Assembly (NCBI GenBank): GCA_014360205.1
Contig: JACIXZ010000005.1
Location: forward strand, 1 to 64,000
Reading direction: 5' to 3'
DNA: 64,000 nt
Source of the DNA: Tissierellales bacterium
Lineage (GTDB): Bacteria > Bacillota > Clostridia > Tissierellales > Tissierellaceae
In this document: positions 9,963 through 18,485 of the stretch, piece by piece
Numbering within the stretch: position 1 is the stretch's first letter
Layout of the letters: each line of letters starts with the position of its first letter
The notes under the pieces: generated by a model
Databases searched by the model: none
Told to the model about the DNA's origin: nothing
The model's input: the letters and a program-made list of their open reading frames with translations, nothing else
Translations under genes and position numbers: made by a program

Positions 9963-10910
9963 TTAATTATATATTTTATTTAAATATTCTATCTCTTTTT
10001 TTATATCTTCTCTAAGTTCGATAGGTTCTATTACATGAGCATATTTTCCCATACTTAATATCCAAGACTTTATTTCTTTATAGCCCATTATTTCAGATTC
10101 ATATAATATAGTTTCATCATCTATTTCAGTGATCTTGTGTGCGTTCGAAAACCCTTTTTCTTTTACAAGTTGGTTAAATGGATGTTTTATTTCTACTTTT
10201 AGTTTAAAAGGTTTATCATTAATTATCCCAAAAGATGTGCTCAATCTTTTATTAATGTCTATGTTTTTATTAATTTGAAATTCTTCATCTAAGATATCTA
10301 TCTTCTCTATTCTAGCTAATTTAAAATACCTTATATCTTTTCTAAGTTCACAATATCCAAAAAAATATACAGCTAAATCATACTCAAATACACCATAAGG
10401 ATGTACGATTCTTGTTTTTTTAGAATCGTCATTTTTTTCTAATGGTTTGTACTTAAGCTTTAATTTCCTATGTTTAGAGATGGCAGTATTTATTATTTCC
10501 CATGATTTTAGTTCTTTTTCTTTAACTAAATTTGGTCTTACAACATTTTTTGAGAAAAAGTTTATTTCTTCGTGCCCAGAGATATTGTTTAATATTTTTT
10601 TAGTAAGTTTATCAAATATTGGGGCATGTGGATAGTCTTTACTTTTTATAAGTTCATTTACCATCTTTAAAGAGTCTATTTCTTCTTTTGTTATGCCAAT
10701 GAAAGATAGCTCTAGTGGCATTTCTAAATAATATCCACCATCTGGTCCACGTTTTGACCCTATGTAAAACCCACTTTTTTCTAAGTCTTCCTTATATGTC
10801 TTTATCATTCTCTCACTTACTTCTAATTCTCTTGTTAAATCTTTAACTTTCATAGTCCCATTTTTATTTAATAGTTTAACCATGTTGATTGCGTTGGATA
10901 TCCGAGACAT
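9963..10910 (-). CDS. WYL-domain transcriptional regulator heading the cas operon
   Basis: A 315-residue regulator. Residues 1-60 form a DeoR/HTH_11-type winged helix (KDLTRELEVSERMIKTYKEDLEKSG). Residues about 150-215 form a WYL ligand-binding domain (HPYGVFEYDLAVYFFGYCELRKDIRYFKLARI), followed by the WCX-type C-terminal extension. WYL proteins are repeatedly found next to CRISPR-Cas and other defence loci and some repress cas transcription. Here it is 81 bases upstream of the HD gene on the same strand, so it likely controls this operon. Start ATG follows AGGGTGATTTT. Confidence 0.88.
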   Translation of the reverse strand: MSRISNAINMVKLLNKNGTMKVKDLTRELEVSERMIKTYKEDLEKSGFYIGSKRGPDGGYYLEMPLELSFIGITKEEIDSLKMVNELIKSKDYPHAPIFDKLTKKILNNISGHEEINFFSKNVVRPNLVKEKELKSWEIINTAISKHRKLKLKYKPLEKNDDSKKTRIVHPYGVFEYDLAVYFFGYCELRKDIRYFKLARIEKIDILDEEFQINKNIDINKRLSTSFGIINDKPFKLKVEIKHPFNQLVKEKGFSNAHKITEIDDETILYESEIMGYKEIKSWILSMGKYAHVIEPIELREDIKKEIEYLNKIYN

Positions 10911-11001
10911 AAAATCACCCTATCCCCACTTTTAAATATATTTTTGTTTCTATATATTTTCCCATTTTTGTAAATTTTATTCACTAACCGAAATATTTTC
11001 A

Positions 11002-11030
11002 TTTACACTTTACAATTAATAAGCTAGAAT
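11002..11030 (+). promoter_or_regulatory. Candidate sigma-A promoter for the M29 aminopeptidase gene
   Basis: TTTACA at 11002-11007 and TAGAAT at 11025-11030 are separated by exactly 17 bases, about 30 bases upstream of the GTG start. The region also divides the cas operon from the rightward gene; no equally good promoter for the WYL gene was seen. Confidence 0.6.
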
Positions 11031-11060
11031 ATTTACATAAACAATATATGAGGTGATTAA

Positions 11061-12296
11061 GTGAAGAGTTTTGAAGAAAAAATATCTGATTATGCAAAAT
11101 TAGTAGTTGAAGTAGGTATCAATATTCAACCGAATGAGCCACTTGTTATAACTGCACCTGTTGAAGGAGTTGAATTTGTTAGGAAACTTGCAAAAGTTGC
11201 TTACGAAAAGAAAGCTTCAGAAGTATTCGTAAATTGGAATGATGATGTGCTGACTAGATTAAAATACGAAAATGCACCTATGGAAGTTTTTGAAGAATTT
11301 CCAAAGTGGAGAGCAGACATTATAGAGTATTATGCTAAGAAAGGTGCAGGTTTTATTAGCGTCCATGCAAATGACCCAAATTTATTAAAGGGAATTGACA
11401 CAGAAAAAATTGCTGTTGCAAATAAAGCCTCAAGTATAGGGCTAAAGGATGTTAGAAAATATACTATGAATGATATCAATTCATGGTGTGTAATTTCTAT
11501 TCCTACAAAAAATTGGGCGAAAAGTCTTTTCCCTGATATGAATGTTGAAGATGCAGTTGCAAAACTTTGGGATGCAATTTTTAAAGCGACTAGAGTTGAT
11601 TTAAATGATCCTGTTAATGCTTGGAAAGAACATTTAGACTCCCTTGAGAGAAGAATGAACTATTTAAACGAAAAGAAATTTGAAACTCTGCATTACACTG
11701 CATCTAATGGAACAGATCTTACTGTAAAATTGCCAAAAAACCATATTTGGGCTGGTGGTGGTGGGAAAAACAGCAAAGGTGTTTACTTTGTTGCCAATAT
11801 GCCTACTGAAGAAGTATTCACTATGCCTCATAAATATGGTGTGGATGGTGTTGTTTACAGTTCAAAGCCACTTAATTATTCTGGTAATTTAATCGAAGAT
11901 TTTAAATTAGTATTTGAAAATGGGAAAGTGGTGGATTTTGATGCTAGAGAAGGCAAATCCATTCTAGAGGAAATGCTTAACATGGATGAAGGAGCAAAGA
12001 GACTTGGAGAAGTTGCATTGGTACCATATTCTTCTCCTATCGAAAAAGCTGGATTTTTATTTAAAAACACACTATTTGATGAAAATGCAAGCTGTCATTT
12101 TGCTCTTGGAAAAGCTTATCCAACGAATATTGAAAATGGAGTAAACATGAGTGAAAAAGAATTAGATGAAAATGGTGTTAACGATTCATTGATACATGTT
12201 GACTTTATGATTGGAACTAGTGATTTGTCTATAGTAGGAAAGACTGAAAATGGAGAAGAATGCATTATTTTCAAAAATGGAGAATGGAATATATAG
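11061..12296 (+). CDS. M29-family aminopeptidase (AmpS/PepS type)
   Basis: A 411-residue cytoplasmic metallo-aminopeptidase that removes N-terminal residues from peptides. The motif NMPTEEVFTMPHKYGVDG, around residues 245-265, is the family's metal-binding signature; the N-terminal ADYAKLVVEVGINIQPNEPLVI-like region and the C-terminal HVDFMIGTSDLSI are also typical. The start is a GTG at 11061 preceded by GAGGTGA. It is a single gene ending at a hairpin that also serves the convergent genes. Family length is about 410, so it is complete. Confidence 0.92.
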   Translation: MKSFEEKISDYAKLVVEVGINIQPNEPLVITAPVEGVEFVRKLAKVAYEKKASEVFVNWNDDVLTRLKYENAPMEVFEEFPKWRADIIEYYAKKGAGFISVHANDPNLLKGIDTEKIAVANKASSIGLKDVRKYTMNDINSWCVISIPTKNWAKSLFPDMNVEDAVAKLWDAIFKATRVDLNDPVNAWKEHLDSLERRMNYLNEKKFETLHYTASNGTDLTVKLPKNHIWAGGGGKNSKGVYFVANMPTEEVFTMPHKYGVDGVVYSSKPLNYSGNLIEDFKLVFENGKVVDFDAREGKSILEEMLNMDEGAKRLGEVALVPYSSPIEKAGFLFKNTLFDENASCHFALGKAYPTNIENGVNMSEKELDENGVNDSLIHVDFMIGTSDLSIVGKTENGEECIIFKNGEWNI

Positions 12297-12315
12297 GCTG
12301 CTATTTGCAGCCTAT
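12293..12315. terminator. Bidirectional hairpin between aminopeptidase and small membrane protein genes
   Basis: The perfect 9-base arms ATAGGCTGC and GCAGCCTAT with a 5-base loop overlap both gene ends. Neither side has a long T run, so efficiency is uncertain. Confidence 0.6.
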
Positions 12316-12563
12316 TTCATTGTGAGTTCATGTTCTTTTGTTATATACATCTTAATAAATCCTGCCATAACTCCTATGGTTGTCAATCTGATTAATAAGT
12401 TTAAAAAATCATTTTTAATCCAAAGTGAAATAGCATTTCCAATTTCACCACCTATGATGATGCTGACTAAAAAGAGCAAGAAAATAAATCCCGAACCTAT
12501 TATAGATATGAGTATAATTATGCTGAAAATATTTTCTAAAATCGAGCTTATATTTTTTTTCAC
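12312..12563 (-). CDS. Small two-segment membrane protein next to the TRAP permease
   Basis: About 83 residues, with two hydrophobic stretches (roughly IFSIIILISIIGSGFIFLLF and LIRLTTIGVMAGFIKMYI) around a short polar link. The start is probably the GTG at 12563, with AGGAG 8 bases upstream, rather than the GTG at 12572. It follows the DctM-like gene on the same strand. TRAP small (DctQ) subunits are about 160 residues with four segments, so this may be a reduced counterpart or an unrelated small membrane protein. No family was recognised. Confidence 0.6.
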   Translation of the reverse strand: MKKNISSILENIFSIIILISIIGSGFIFLLFLVSIIIGGEIGNAISLWIKNDFLNLLIRLTTIGVMAGFIKMYITKEHELTMK

Positions 12564-12626
12564 TATTCTCACTCCTAATAAATATATTACTTTAACTAAT
12601 ATAATTTTAATTTCCTCTTCTTAATA

Positions 12627-13982
12627 CTATATAAATGGAACAGGCAGAATGCCTAATATTATTAGTATCGAAACTATCAAGTGAGAAAATACCCAATATA
12701 GTGCTAGTTTCATTGACTTTTTCATATCTGCTCCTGCAATACCAACCGCAGGATAAAGTGCCAAAGCTAATGGAGGTGTCATGCCTTCCATTCCACCAGT
12801 TATTGCTGGAAGCAATGCTGCAATCAATAGTGGATTTAATCCTACCTCCGATAAACTTGCAACGATTATTCCCCCAAATATGGCAACCTGTGATGAGCCA
12901 GGTAAAAACATGCCCAGTATCATCGTAAAAATCGGGAAGAATATCCCAAGACCAATACTGCCCATATTGAAGCTATTTATATATTCCCCGAGATTTTGTG
13001 CTAAATTTATATCTGTAAATAAAGCAGAAAGAGAATATGCAAAATATATAGTTGCAGCAACTGGAACTATTCTCGAGCTTGCACCCTTAAAGAATGTTCT
13101 CAATTTAATATCCTTTTTCGATTTGTCATATTTTGCTATTAAGAATGTATAAATCGCAGCTATCGCAGGGGCAAATAATATTACTGAGCTTGAAAAAGCA
13201 TTCGCACCGTCTTCTCCTAGCCTTGAAGCTATAAAAGTTTCTCCTAAGGTGAAATCAATCAAAAAAGGTGCAAATATAATGATAGGTATTATTAGCGCTT
13301 TCCAACCCTTTTTAAACGATTCTTTTACATTAGGGATATCATTTTTATCTAATGCATTTACATTGTATTTTCTGCAAAGTATATACAATAAAATTAACCT
13401 TTGAAGTATAAACCAGATTCCAATTCCCCAGACAACAATCCAAAAGCTAGAAAGATTGTAATCGTTTGGATATAAAGCATCCAAAACACCAAATGCTAAA
13501 AGTATTGTCCCAGATGGCGGAAGGATCGGCCCTAATGAACTAGCTGACATCTCGACTGTAGCTGCTAATTCCCTTGGAAAATTAGATTTTATCATAGTTG
13601 GGATAGTAAATACTCCGTCAGCGACAACATTCCCAGGCCCTGTACCTGAAAGAGATGCCATAAATGTGCTGGAAATAAGACTTGCATAACCTGCCCCTCC
13701 TCTAAATCTTCCTACGATAGAAATAATAAAGTTCACTATATCATCTATGACGTTAGTTTTGCTAAAAATATATGCAAGCGCTAAAAATTCAACTATAGCA
13801 AAAAATAGAGTATTCGTAGAAGGGGTTATTAAATATTTCCAAAGGTTTGCAATATTTCCCGTGATGACAGAAAGAATAACTAATCCTATAAACATTGCTT
13901 CATAAATAGGTCTTTTAAACCCAACAAATACAATCAATATCAAGGCTAATAATATGACTATATATAATATCTCTATAGGCAT
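12627..13982 (-). CDS. TRAP-type permease, large (DctM-like) subunit
   Basis: A 451-residue integral membrane protein with about a dozen hydrophobic segments. The segment SLSGTGPGNVVADGVFTIPTMIK...MSASSLGPILPPSG (about residues 110-160) and the C-terminal mirror MFLPGSSQVAIFGG / LLPAITGGMEGMTPPLALAL are the paired hairpin signatures of the DctM/ion-transporter superfamily, which moves organic acids or similar solutes with sodium. No periplasmic DctP binding protein lies in the window. AGAGGTGA precedes the ATG. Substrate is unknown; neighbours (peptidase, ATP-grasp ligase) hint at amino-acid-like compounds but do not prove it. Confidence 0.85.
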   Translation of the reverse strand: MPIEILYIVILLALILIVFVGFKRPIYEAMFIGLVILSVITGNIANLWKYLITPSTNTLFFAIVEFLALAYIFSKTNVIDDIVNFIISIVGRFRGGAGYASLISSTFMASLSGTGPGNVVADGVFTIPTMIKSNFPRELAATVEMSASSLGPILPPSGTILLAFGVLDALYPNDYNLSSFWIVVWGIGIWFILQRLILLYILCRKYNVNALDKNDIPNVKESFKKGWKALIIPIIIFAPFLIDFTLGETFIASRLGEDGANAFSSSVILFAPAIAAIYTFLIAKYDKSKKDIKLRTFFKGASSRIVPVAATIYFAYSLSALFTDINLAQNLGEYINSFNMGSIGLGIFFPIFTMILGMFLPGSSQVAIFGGIIVASLSEVGLNPLLIAALLPAITGGMEGMTPPLALALYPAVGIAGADMKKSMKLALYWVFSHLIVSILIILGILPVPFI

Positions 13983-13986
13983 AGAA

Positions 13987-14955
13987 TCACCTCTTTTTTC
14001 TGTTATATGCTAATAGAACTAATTTCTCAATTAAATCGTCATAGCTAATACCAGATTTTTCAGCCATTTTGGGAAAATCACTATAACCAGGTTCAAGCCC
14101 TGGAAGAGTATTTATCTCTATAAAATAAGGTTTGTTAAATCTGTCTAATCTTACATCGACTCTAGCATAATCCCTGAGTTCTAATGCCCTAAAAGCTTTT
14201 TTTGCATATTCTTTCAATTGTAATTCAAGCTCTTTATCTATATTAGCAGGGCATTCATATCCTGCTGCATCTTTAGCTTTGATGCTTACAGTCATAAAAT
14301 TAACTTCCATTTTAGAGTATATTATTTCTAGTATTTCAAAAACTTCTAATTCTTTATCCCCCAAAACACCAATGGTAAATTCCCTCCCGTTTATATATTC
14401 TTCTACTAGGGCGGGTTCTTTGAATGTATTTAAGATTTGATTAACTTTCTCATAAAGATTTTTTTCATTGTATACAACACTGTCATAATCTATCCCTAGG
14501 CTAGAGCCTTCACGCTCAGGTTTTACTATTAGCGGGAATTTCAAGTTTTTGTCTAACAATATTTCAGTGTTATAAAATAGCTGAGAATTTGGAGTTGGGA
14601 TCCCCACTCGTCTAAATAAAGTTTTACTAATTTCTTTATGAAGTCCAAAAATATGGCCTGACAAGCCACTGCCTACAAACGGTATATCTAATAATTCAAG
14701 CATTGCCACCACGTTGGCTTGTTCTTTCTTTTTTCTAATCCCTGTACAAGCATTGAAAATAACATCTACATTTGAGTTCTCTATTTTCGTTAGCATATCT
14801 ATACCTGCAGGAATCATTACTACTTCATAATTTTTCTTTTCTAATGCTAACTTTACTGCTTTCACAGTTTCCTCCATCTGACTACTTCCATGAGGATCAA
14901 TCATGGCATTTCTTGAATGTTTACTTGTATCAGTAAATATTAATCCAACTCTCAT
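13987..14955 (-). CDS. ATP-grasp ligase of the D-alanine-D-alanine ligase superfamily
   Basis: A 322-residue ATP-grasp enzyme. It shows HKEISKTLFRRVGIPTPNSQ, FPLIVKPEREGSSLGI (ATP-binding loop), EEYINGREFTIGVLG and the magnesium-binding DVRLDRFNKPYFIEINTLPGLEPGYSDFPKMAEKSG, all as in Ddl. The N-terminus (MRVGLIFTDTSKHSRNAMIDPHG) differs from canonical Ddl, so it may join other substrates. I place the start at the ATG at 14955 (AGGGTGATTTTA upstream) rather than 14991. It is 4 bases upstream of the TRAP permease gene and overlaps no other coding sequence on its strand, so the two are likely co-transcribed. Confidence 0.8.
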   Translation of the reverse strand: MRVGLIFTDTSKHSRNAMIDPHGSSQMEETVKAVKLALEKKNYEVVMIPAGIDMLTKIENSNVDVIFNACTGIRKKKEQANVVAMLELLDIPFVGSGLSGHIFGLHKEISKTLFRRVGIPTPNSQLFYNTEILLDKNLKFPLIVKPEREGSSLGIDYDSVVYNEKNLYEKVNQILNTFKEPALVEEYINGREFTIGVLGDKELEVFEILEIIYSKMEVNFMTVSIKAKDAAGYECPANIDKELELQLKEYAKKAFRALELRDYARVDVRLDRFNKPYFIEINTLPGLEPGYSDFPKMAEKSGISYDDLIEKLVLLAYNRKKR

Positions 14956-14965
14956 TAAAATCACC

Positions 14966-15505
14966 CTAACTAAATTTTTTACTCCAATCAATAAAATTGT
15001 CTACAACTTTGTCCAAATATTTAATTGTCCTATCATCTATAAATTCATCAGTTTCATTGAAAAGTTTGTTTACATTAGGTATAAGGACAAGATTTGAAGG
15101 CAATACATATGCATTTATCCCAGGTGAATTTAAAACTGTTCTTAAGTCCATTTGACTTCTGGCTGTTCCTACATTTCCATTAGATGCCCCAACTATAAAT
15201 ACTGGTTTTTTTGCTAGTACTCTATCCACTCTTGAACACCAATCAAGTGCATTTTTTAATCCCCCTGGTATTGAATGATTGTATTCAGGGCTTACGATTA
15301 AGACTCCTTCGGAAGCTTTAATTTTTTCTTTGAAATTTACTACCTCAATTGGAGGGTTGTTTTCAATATCTTCATTAAAAATCGGTAAATCAGGCAGTAA
15401 AATTTCAATATCTAATTTATCTTTGTATCTTTCTTTCATGAATTTTGCTATTTTCATATTGTAAGAATCTCTTCTTAAACTTCCAACTAAAGCTATTACT
15501 TTCAT
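14966..15505 (-). CDS. NADPH-dependent FMN reductase family protein
   Basis: A 179-residue flavodoxin-fold oxidoreductase. It has the N-terminal phosphate loop GSLRRDSYNMKIA (residues 8-20), SPEYNHSIPGGLKNALDW (about 73-90) and a GASNGNVGTARSQ loop, the classic set for NADPH:FMN/quinone or azo reductases. It is cytoplasmic and binds FMN. AAGGGGTGAG precedes the ATG. Its stop is 10 bases from the next ATP-grasp gene, suggesting an operon of reductase, ligase and permease. The physiological acceptor is unknown. Confidence 0.9.
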   Translation of the reverse strand: MKVIALVGSLRRDSYNMKIAKFMKERYKDKLDIEILLPDLPIFNEDIENNPPIEVVNFKEKIKASEGVLIVSPEYNHSIPGGLKNALDWCSRVDRVLAKKPVFIVGASNGNVGTARSQMDLRTVLNSPGINAYVLPSNLVLIPNVNKLFNETDEFIDDRTIKYLDKVVDNFIDWSKKFS

Positions 15506-15545
15506 TATTTCTCACCCCTTATTTTATATTTTACCCTTGAAATAA

Positions 15546-15574
15546 AAAATAACACCAGTTTATTGGTGTTATTT
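15546..15574 (-). terminator. Terminator after speE
   Basis: An inverted repeat (AAATAACACCA / TGGTGTTATTT) overlaps the speE stop and, on the minus strand, is followed by a TTTTTTATT run. It separates the polyamine genes from the FMN reductase gene. Confidence 0.75.
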
Positions 15575-16435
15575 CAAATCTTCTTCATTTGCTTCATCTA
15601 AAGCTTTTATAACATAGTTAGGCAATGCAAATGCCCCTTGATGAAGTGATGAATTGTAATATTTAGTTTCTATCCCAAACTTTTCCCACTCATCTTTTTT
15701 GTGATCTCTTAAAGGATCAAATGTCTTACTTGCAAATCCGAAAAGCCAATGTCCACTTGCATATGTAGGCATATGGAACTGATATACTTTGCATATTTCA
15801 AATATCCCTTTTAATTTTGCATGAGCCTTTTTCATCTCTTTGGCAGTATTAGGAAAATATGGGCTTTCGTGTTGATTAACCAGTATGCCATTTTCATTCA
15901 AAGCCTTATAGCAATTATTATAAAATTCCTTTGTGAATAACCCTTCACCAGGGCCTATTGGGTCAGTCGAATCCACTAAAATCAAATCATAAAAGTTTTC
16001 TTTTCCTTTTATGAATTCTACTCCATCAGTATAGAAAGCTTCCACCCTATCGTCATTCAATTTACACGCAGTCTGAGGAAGATACTCTTTGCAAAGCTCT
16101 ACTACCCTTTCATCAATTTCAACATGATGAATTAACTCAATTTGTTCATATCTAGTTAGCTCTCTAATTGTTCCTCCATCCCCGCCTCCAATTACCAAGA
16201 CTTTTTTAATATTAGGATTTACTGCTAGCGGAACATGTGTTATCATCTCGTGATATATAAATTCATCTTTTTCATTAACCATCATGTATCCATCAAGAGT
16301 GAAAAATCTGCCAAAATCATAAGAATCAAAAAATGCTATGTCCTGATATTTAGTTCTTTCACTATATATTTCATTTTTAACTTTTATTGTCAATCCGCAC
16401 GTTTGAGAATATTTCTCCGTAAACCAAAGTTCCAT
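15569..16435 (-). CDS. speE: Spermidine synthase
   Basis: A 288-residue aminopropyltransferase that transfers the aminopropyl group of decarboxylated S-adenosylmethionine to putrescine. It shows the methyltransferase-like VLVIGGGDGGTIRELTRY (about residues 80-97), the acidic EIDERVVELC, and the catalytic LILVDSTDPIGPGEGLF (about 152-168), plus the N-terminal YQDIAFFDS β-barrel region. All expected residues are there. It is preceded by CTAGGAGG, 11 bases after speD, forming a two-gene spermidine module. Confidence 0.96.
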   Translation of the reverse strand: MELWFTEKYSQTCGLTIKVKNEIYSERTKYQDIAFFDSYDFGRFFTLDGYMMVNEKDEFIYHEMITHVPLAVNPNIKKVLVIGGGDGGTIRELTRYEQIELIHHVEIDERVVELCKEYLPQTACKLNDDRVEAFYTDGVEFIKGKENFYDLILVDSTDPIGPGEGLFTKEFYNNCYKALNENGILVNQHESPYFPNTAKEMKKAHAKLKGIFEICKVYQFHMPTYASGHWLFGFASKTFDPLRDHKKDEWEKFGIETKYYNSSLHQGAFALPNYVIKALDEANEEDLK

Positions 16436-16446
16436 ACAATGCCCTC

Positions 16447-17241
16447 CTAGTAGTTTTTCCCATAGTATATTTCATGCATCTCCATGTTTAGTTTATATCT
16501 TATGTCCTCTTTTTCATCTTCCGTTAAGTCCTTTTCACTTTTTTCGAATATATAATTGTCTAAAACCAAATCTTTTATAAGCATTTTAGTGTGAAAAATA
16601 TTTTCTTCATATATATTTACATCTATCATGTTGTATTTATCTTTGTTTTCCTGAGAAATAAAATCCTGAATAGAGTTTATATCATGGTCTTTAAATAACT
16701 TTCTGCCATCTATATCTCTAGTAAAACCTCTTATCCTATAATCGCAAATGACTATGTCTGAATCAAATTTGTCAAAGAGAAAGTTTAATGCTTTAAGAGG
16801 CGAGATCTTCCCACATGTTGATACATCTAAATCAACTCTAAAGGTCATGATTCCCTTATCAGGGTGATACTCTGGATAAGTATGAACGCTTATATGGCTT
16901 TTATCCAGATGAGCAATTACATTTTTATACTCCAAATTAATTTCTCCTCTATTGCAAGAAGGATCAATCGACTCGTCATCAACTTTTTCCTCAGAAATCA
17001 ATAAATTTACACTTGCACCTTGAGGTTCATAATCTTGTTTTGCTATACTTAAAATATTTGCACCAATGATTTTTGTTATTTCTACCAATATTTGAGTTAA
17101 CCTAGTTGAATTATACTGCTCATCGATATATTCAATGTATTTTTTCTTATCTTCAGCAGATACCGCATAACAAACATCATAAATGTTGAAACTCAAACTC
17201 TTAGTCAAATTATTAAACCCATATAACCTTATTTTTTCCAT
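16447..17241 (-). CDS. speD: S-adenosylmethionine decarboxylase proenzyme (long bacterial type)
   Basis: A 264-residue proenzyme, the length of the Escherichia coli class rather than the short 120-residue class. The self-cleavage site is in [15 protein letters not shown], between K114 and S115; the serine becomes the pyruvoyl cofactor. It supplies the aminopropyl donor for SpeE, which follows directly. Conserved [22 protein letters not shown] and [12 protein letters not shown] are present. GAAAGGG precedes the ATG. Confidence 0.95.
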   Translation of the reverse strand: MEKIRLYGFNNLTKSLSFNIYDVCYAVSAEDKKKYIEYIDEQYNSTRLTQILVEITKIIGANILSIAKQDYEPQGASVNLLISEEKVDDESIDPSCNRGEINLEYKNVIAHLDKSHISVHTYPEYHPDKGIMTFRVDLDVSTCGKISPLKALNFLFDKFDSDIVICDYRIRGFTRDIDGRKLFKDHDINSIQDFISQENKDKYNMIDVNIYEENIFHTKMLIKDLVLDNYIFEKSEKDLTEDEKEDIRYKLNMEMHEIYYGKNY

Positions 17242-17253
17242 TTTTCAACCCTT

Positions 17254-17907
17254 TCATTCTATTATATTTAGTATATCTTTAGGATTATAGAAAATATAGT
17301 CTACATCAAACTTTTCTAAGTCTTTTAAATCTCTATATCCCCATGTAACAATTCCACTTTTCATATTAGCATTTTTAGCAGTAAGCACATCCACTTCGCT
17401 ATCTCCTATGTATATTATTTCTCCAGGTGATAATTTCATAGCTTCTGCTATCTCTAGACTCGTTTCTGGATGAGGTTTTCTTTTTTTCCCTTCTCTATCT
17501 CCATAAACCCTAACAAAATTTATATCAGAAAAAAATTTATCAACTAATTTCTTGGTGAAATAATCTTTTTTGTTAGAATTTACAGCCATCTTAACCTCTT
17601 TATTTTGTAATTCATTAAGTATATACTCTATGTCCTGAAATGGCTTTGTCTTATTCATATAGTTTTTTTCATACTCTTTTGTGAATATTTCAATCGCATT
17701 AGAAATAATATTTTCTTCTATTCCTTGTGGCAAGCTATTTATCATAAGATTCCTAAATCCATTTCCCAACATTTTTTTGTATTCATCATAATTATGCTTT
17801 GGAAAGCCAAGCTTTTCTAAGGTCTTATTTGCACTATCTGCTATATCATAAATAGTGTCTAAAATTGTCCCATCTAAATCAAATATTATACCATTTATTT
17901 TCTGCAT
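17254..17907 (-). CDS. HAD-family phosphatase, phosphoglycolate-phosphatase-like
   Basis: A 217-residue haloacid dehalogenase-fold hydrolase. Motif I is IIFDLDGTILDT (residues 7-18, nucleophile D10), motif II is in MAVNSNKKDYFTKKLV, motif III is the lysine in KKRKPHPE and motif IV is GDSEVDVLTAKNA. A helical cap domain follows motif I. The family includes phosphoglycolate phosphatase and pyrophosphatase PpaX; the actual substrate cannot be read from sequence. It ends just upstream of speD and follows the cobC-like gene by 8 bases. Confidence 0.85.
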   Translation of the reverse strand: MQKINGIIFDLDGTILDTIYDIADSANKTLEKLGFPKHNYDEYKKMLGNGFRNLMINSLPQGIEENIISNAIEIFTKEYEKNYMNKTKPFQDIEYILNELQNKEVKMAVNSNKKDYFTKKLVDKFFSDINFVRVYGDREGKKRKPHPETSLEIAEAMKLSPGEIIYIGDSEVDVLTAKNANMKSGIVTWGYRDLKDLEKFDVDYIFYNPKDILNIIE

Positions 17908-17915
17908 TTCAATAC

Positions 17916-18485
17916 CTATCCTCTTGCATTCAATTTCTTGATAAATTTATAGTCTTTATTTACCGAAATTATATTTATGCTCCCATTTGATGCTATAAAT
18001 TTATTGAAATAATCATCGCTATCAAACACCCATGAAAATGCTAATTTTATTATGCCTTCATGAGTGATCACCAGCATATTCTTATCTTCCTTTATTATAT
18101 CTTCAAGAAAATCTACTACTCTTTCATATGTCATTTTCAAACTTTCTCCATTGGGTATCTGGTAATTTTTCAAATCGCTAATCCATTTTTTGCCTTCTTC
18201 AGGGTAAACTTTCATGAATTCTTCATAGCCTAATCCTTTGAATATGCCAAAATCTATCTCCTTTACTCTTTCTTCCATTATCCCATCAATTCCTAGTATT
18301 TCACTGGTCTGAATTGTCCGTTTCAAAGGGCTTATATATACATTTTCATATTCAAGTTCTTCTACTAATGGTTTGATTTTTTTTATTTGTTCTTCTCCTC
18401 TTTTTGTAAGCAAAACATCATCTTTACTCAGTACCCTTTTTATATTATCTTCTGTTTCTCCATGCCTTATAAAAATTATATCCAT
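17916..18485 (-). CDS. cobC: Histidine phosphatase, likely alpha-ribazole-5'-phosphate phosphatase
   Basis: A 189-residue phosphoglycerate-mutase-like phosphatase with the FIRHGETED catalytic histidine motif at the N-terminus, an ISPLKRTIQTSEI arginine motif and LVITHEGIIKL with the second histidine. The family is broad, but the ATG overlaps the cobS stop, which makes the cobalamin enzyme CobC the best guess; it removes the phosphate from alpha-ribazole phosphate or adenosylcobalamin phosphate. The ATG at 18485, after GGGGGG, is preferred to 18500. Confidence 0.8.
   Translation of the reverse strand: MDIIFIRHGETEDNIKRVLSKDDVLLTKRGEEQIKKIKPLVEELEYENVYISPLKRTIQTSEILGIDGIMEERVKEIDFGIFKGLGYEEFMKVYPEEGKKWISDLKNYQIPNGESLKMTYERVVDFLEDIIKEDKNMLVITHEGIIKLAFSWVFDSDDYFNKFIASNGSINIISVNKDYKFIKKLNARG

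Noticed and set aside
12250-12624. 124-residue rightward open frame over the aminopeptidase end and intergenic region
   Set aside because: It starts within the aminopeptidase gene, crosses the terminator hairpin and opposes a membrane-protein frame with a better ribosome site.
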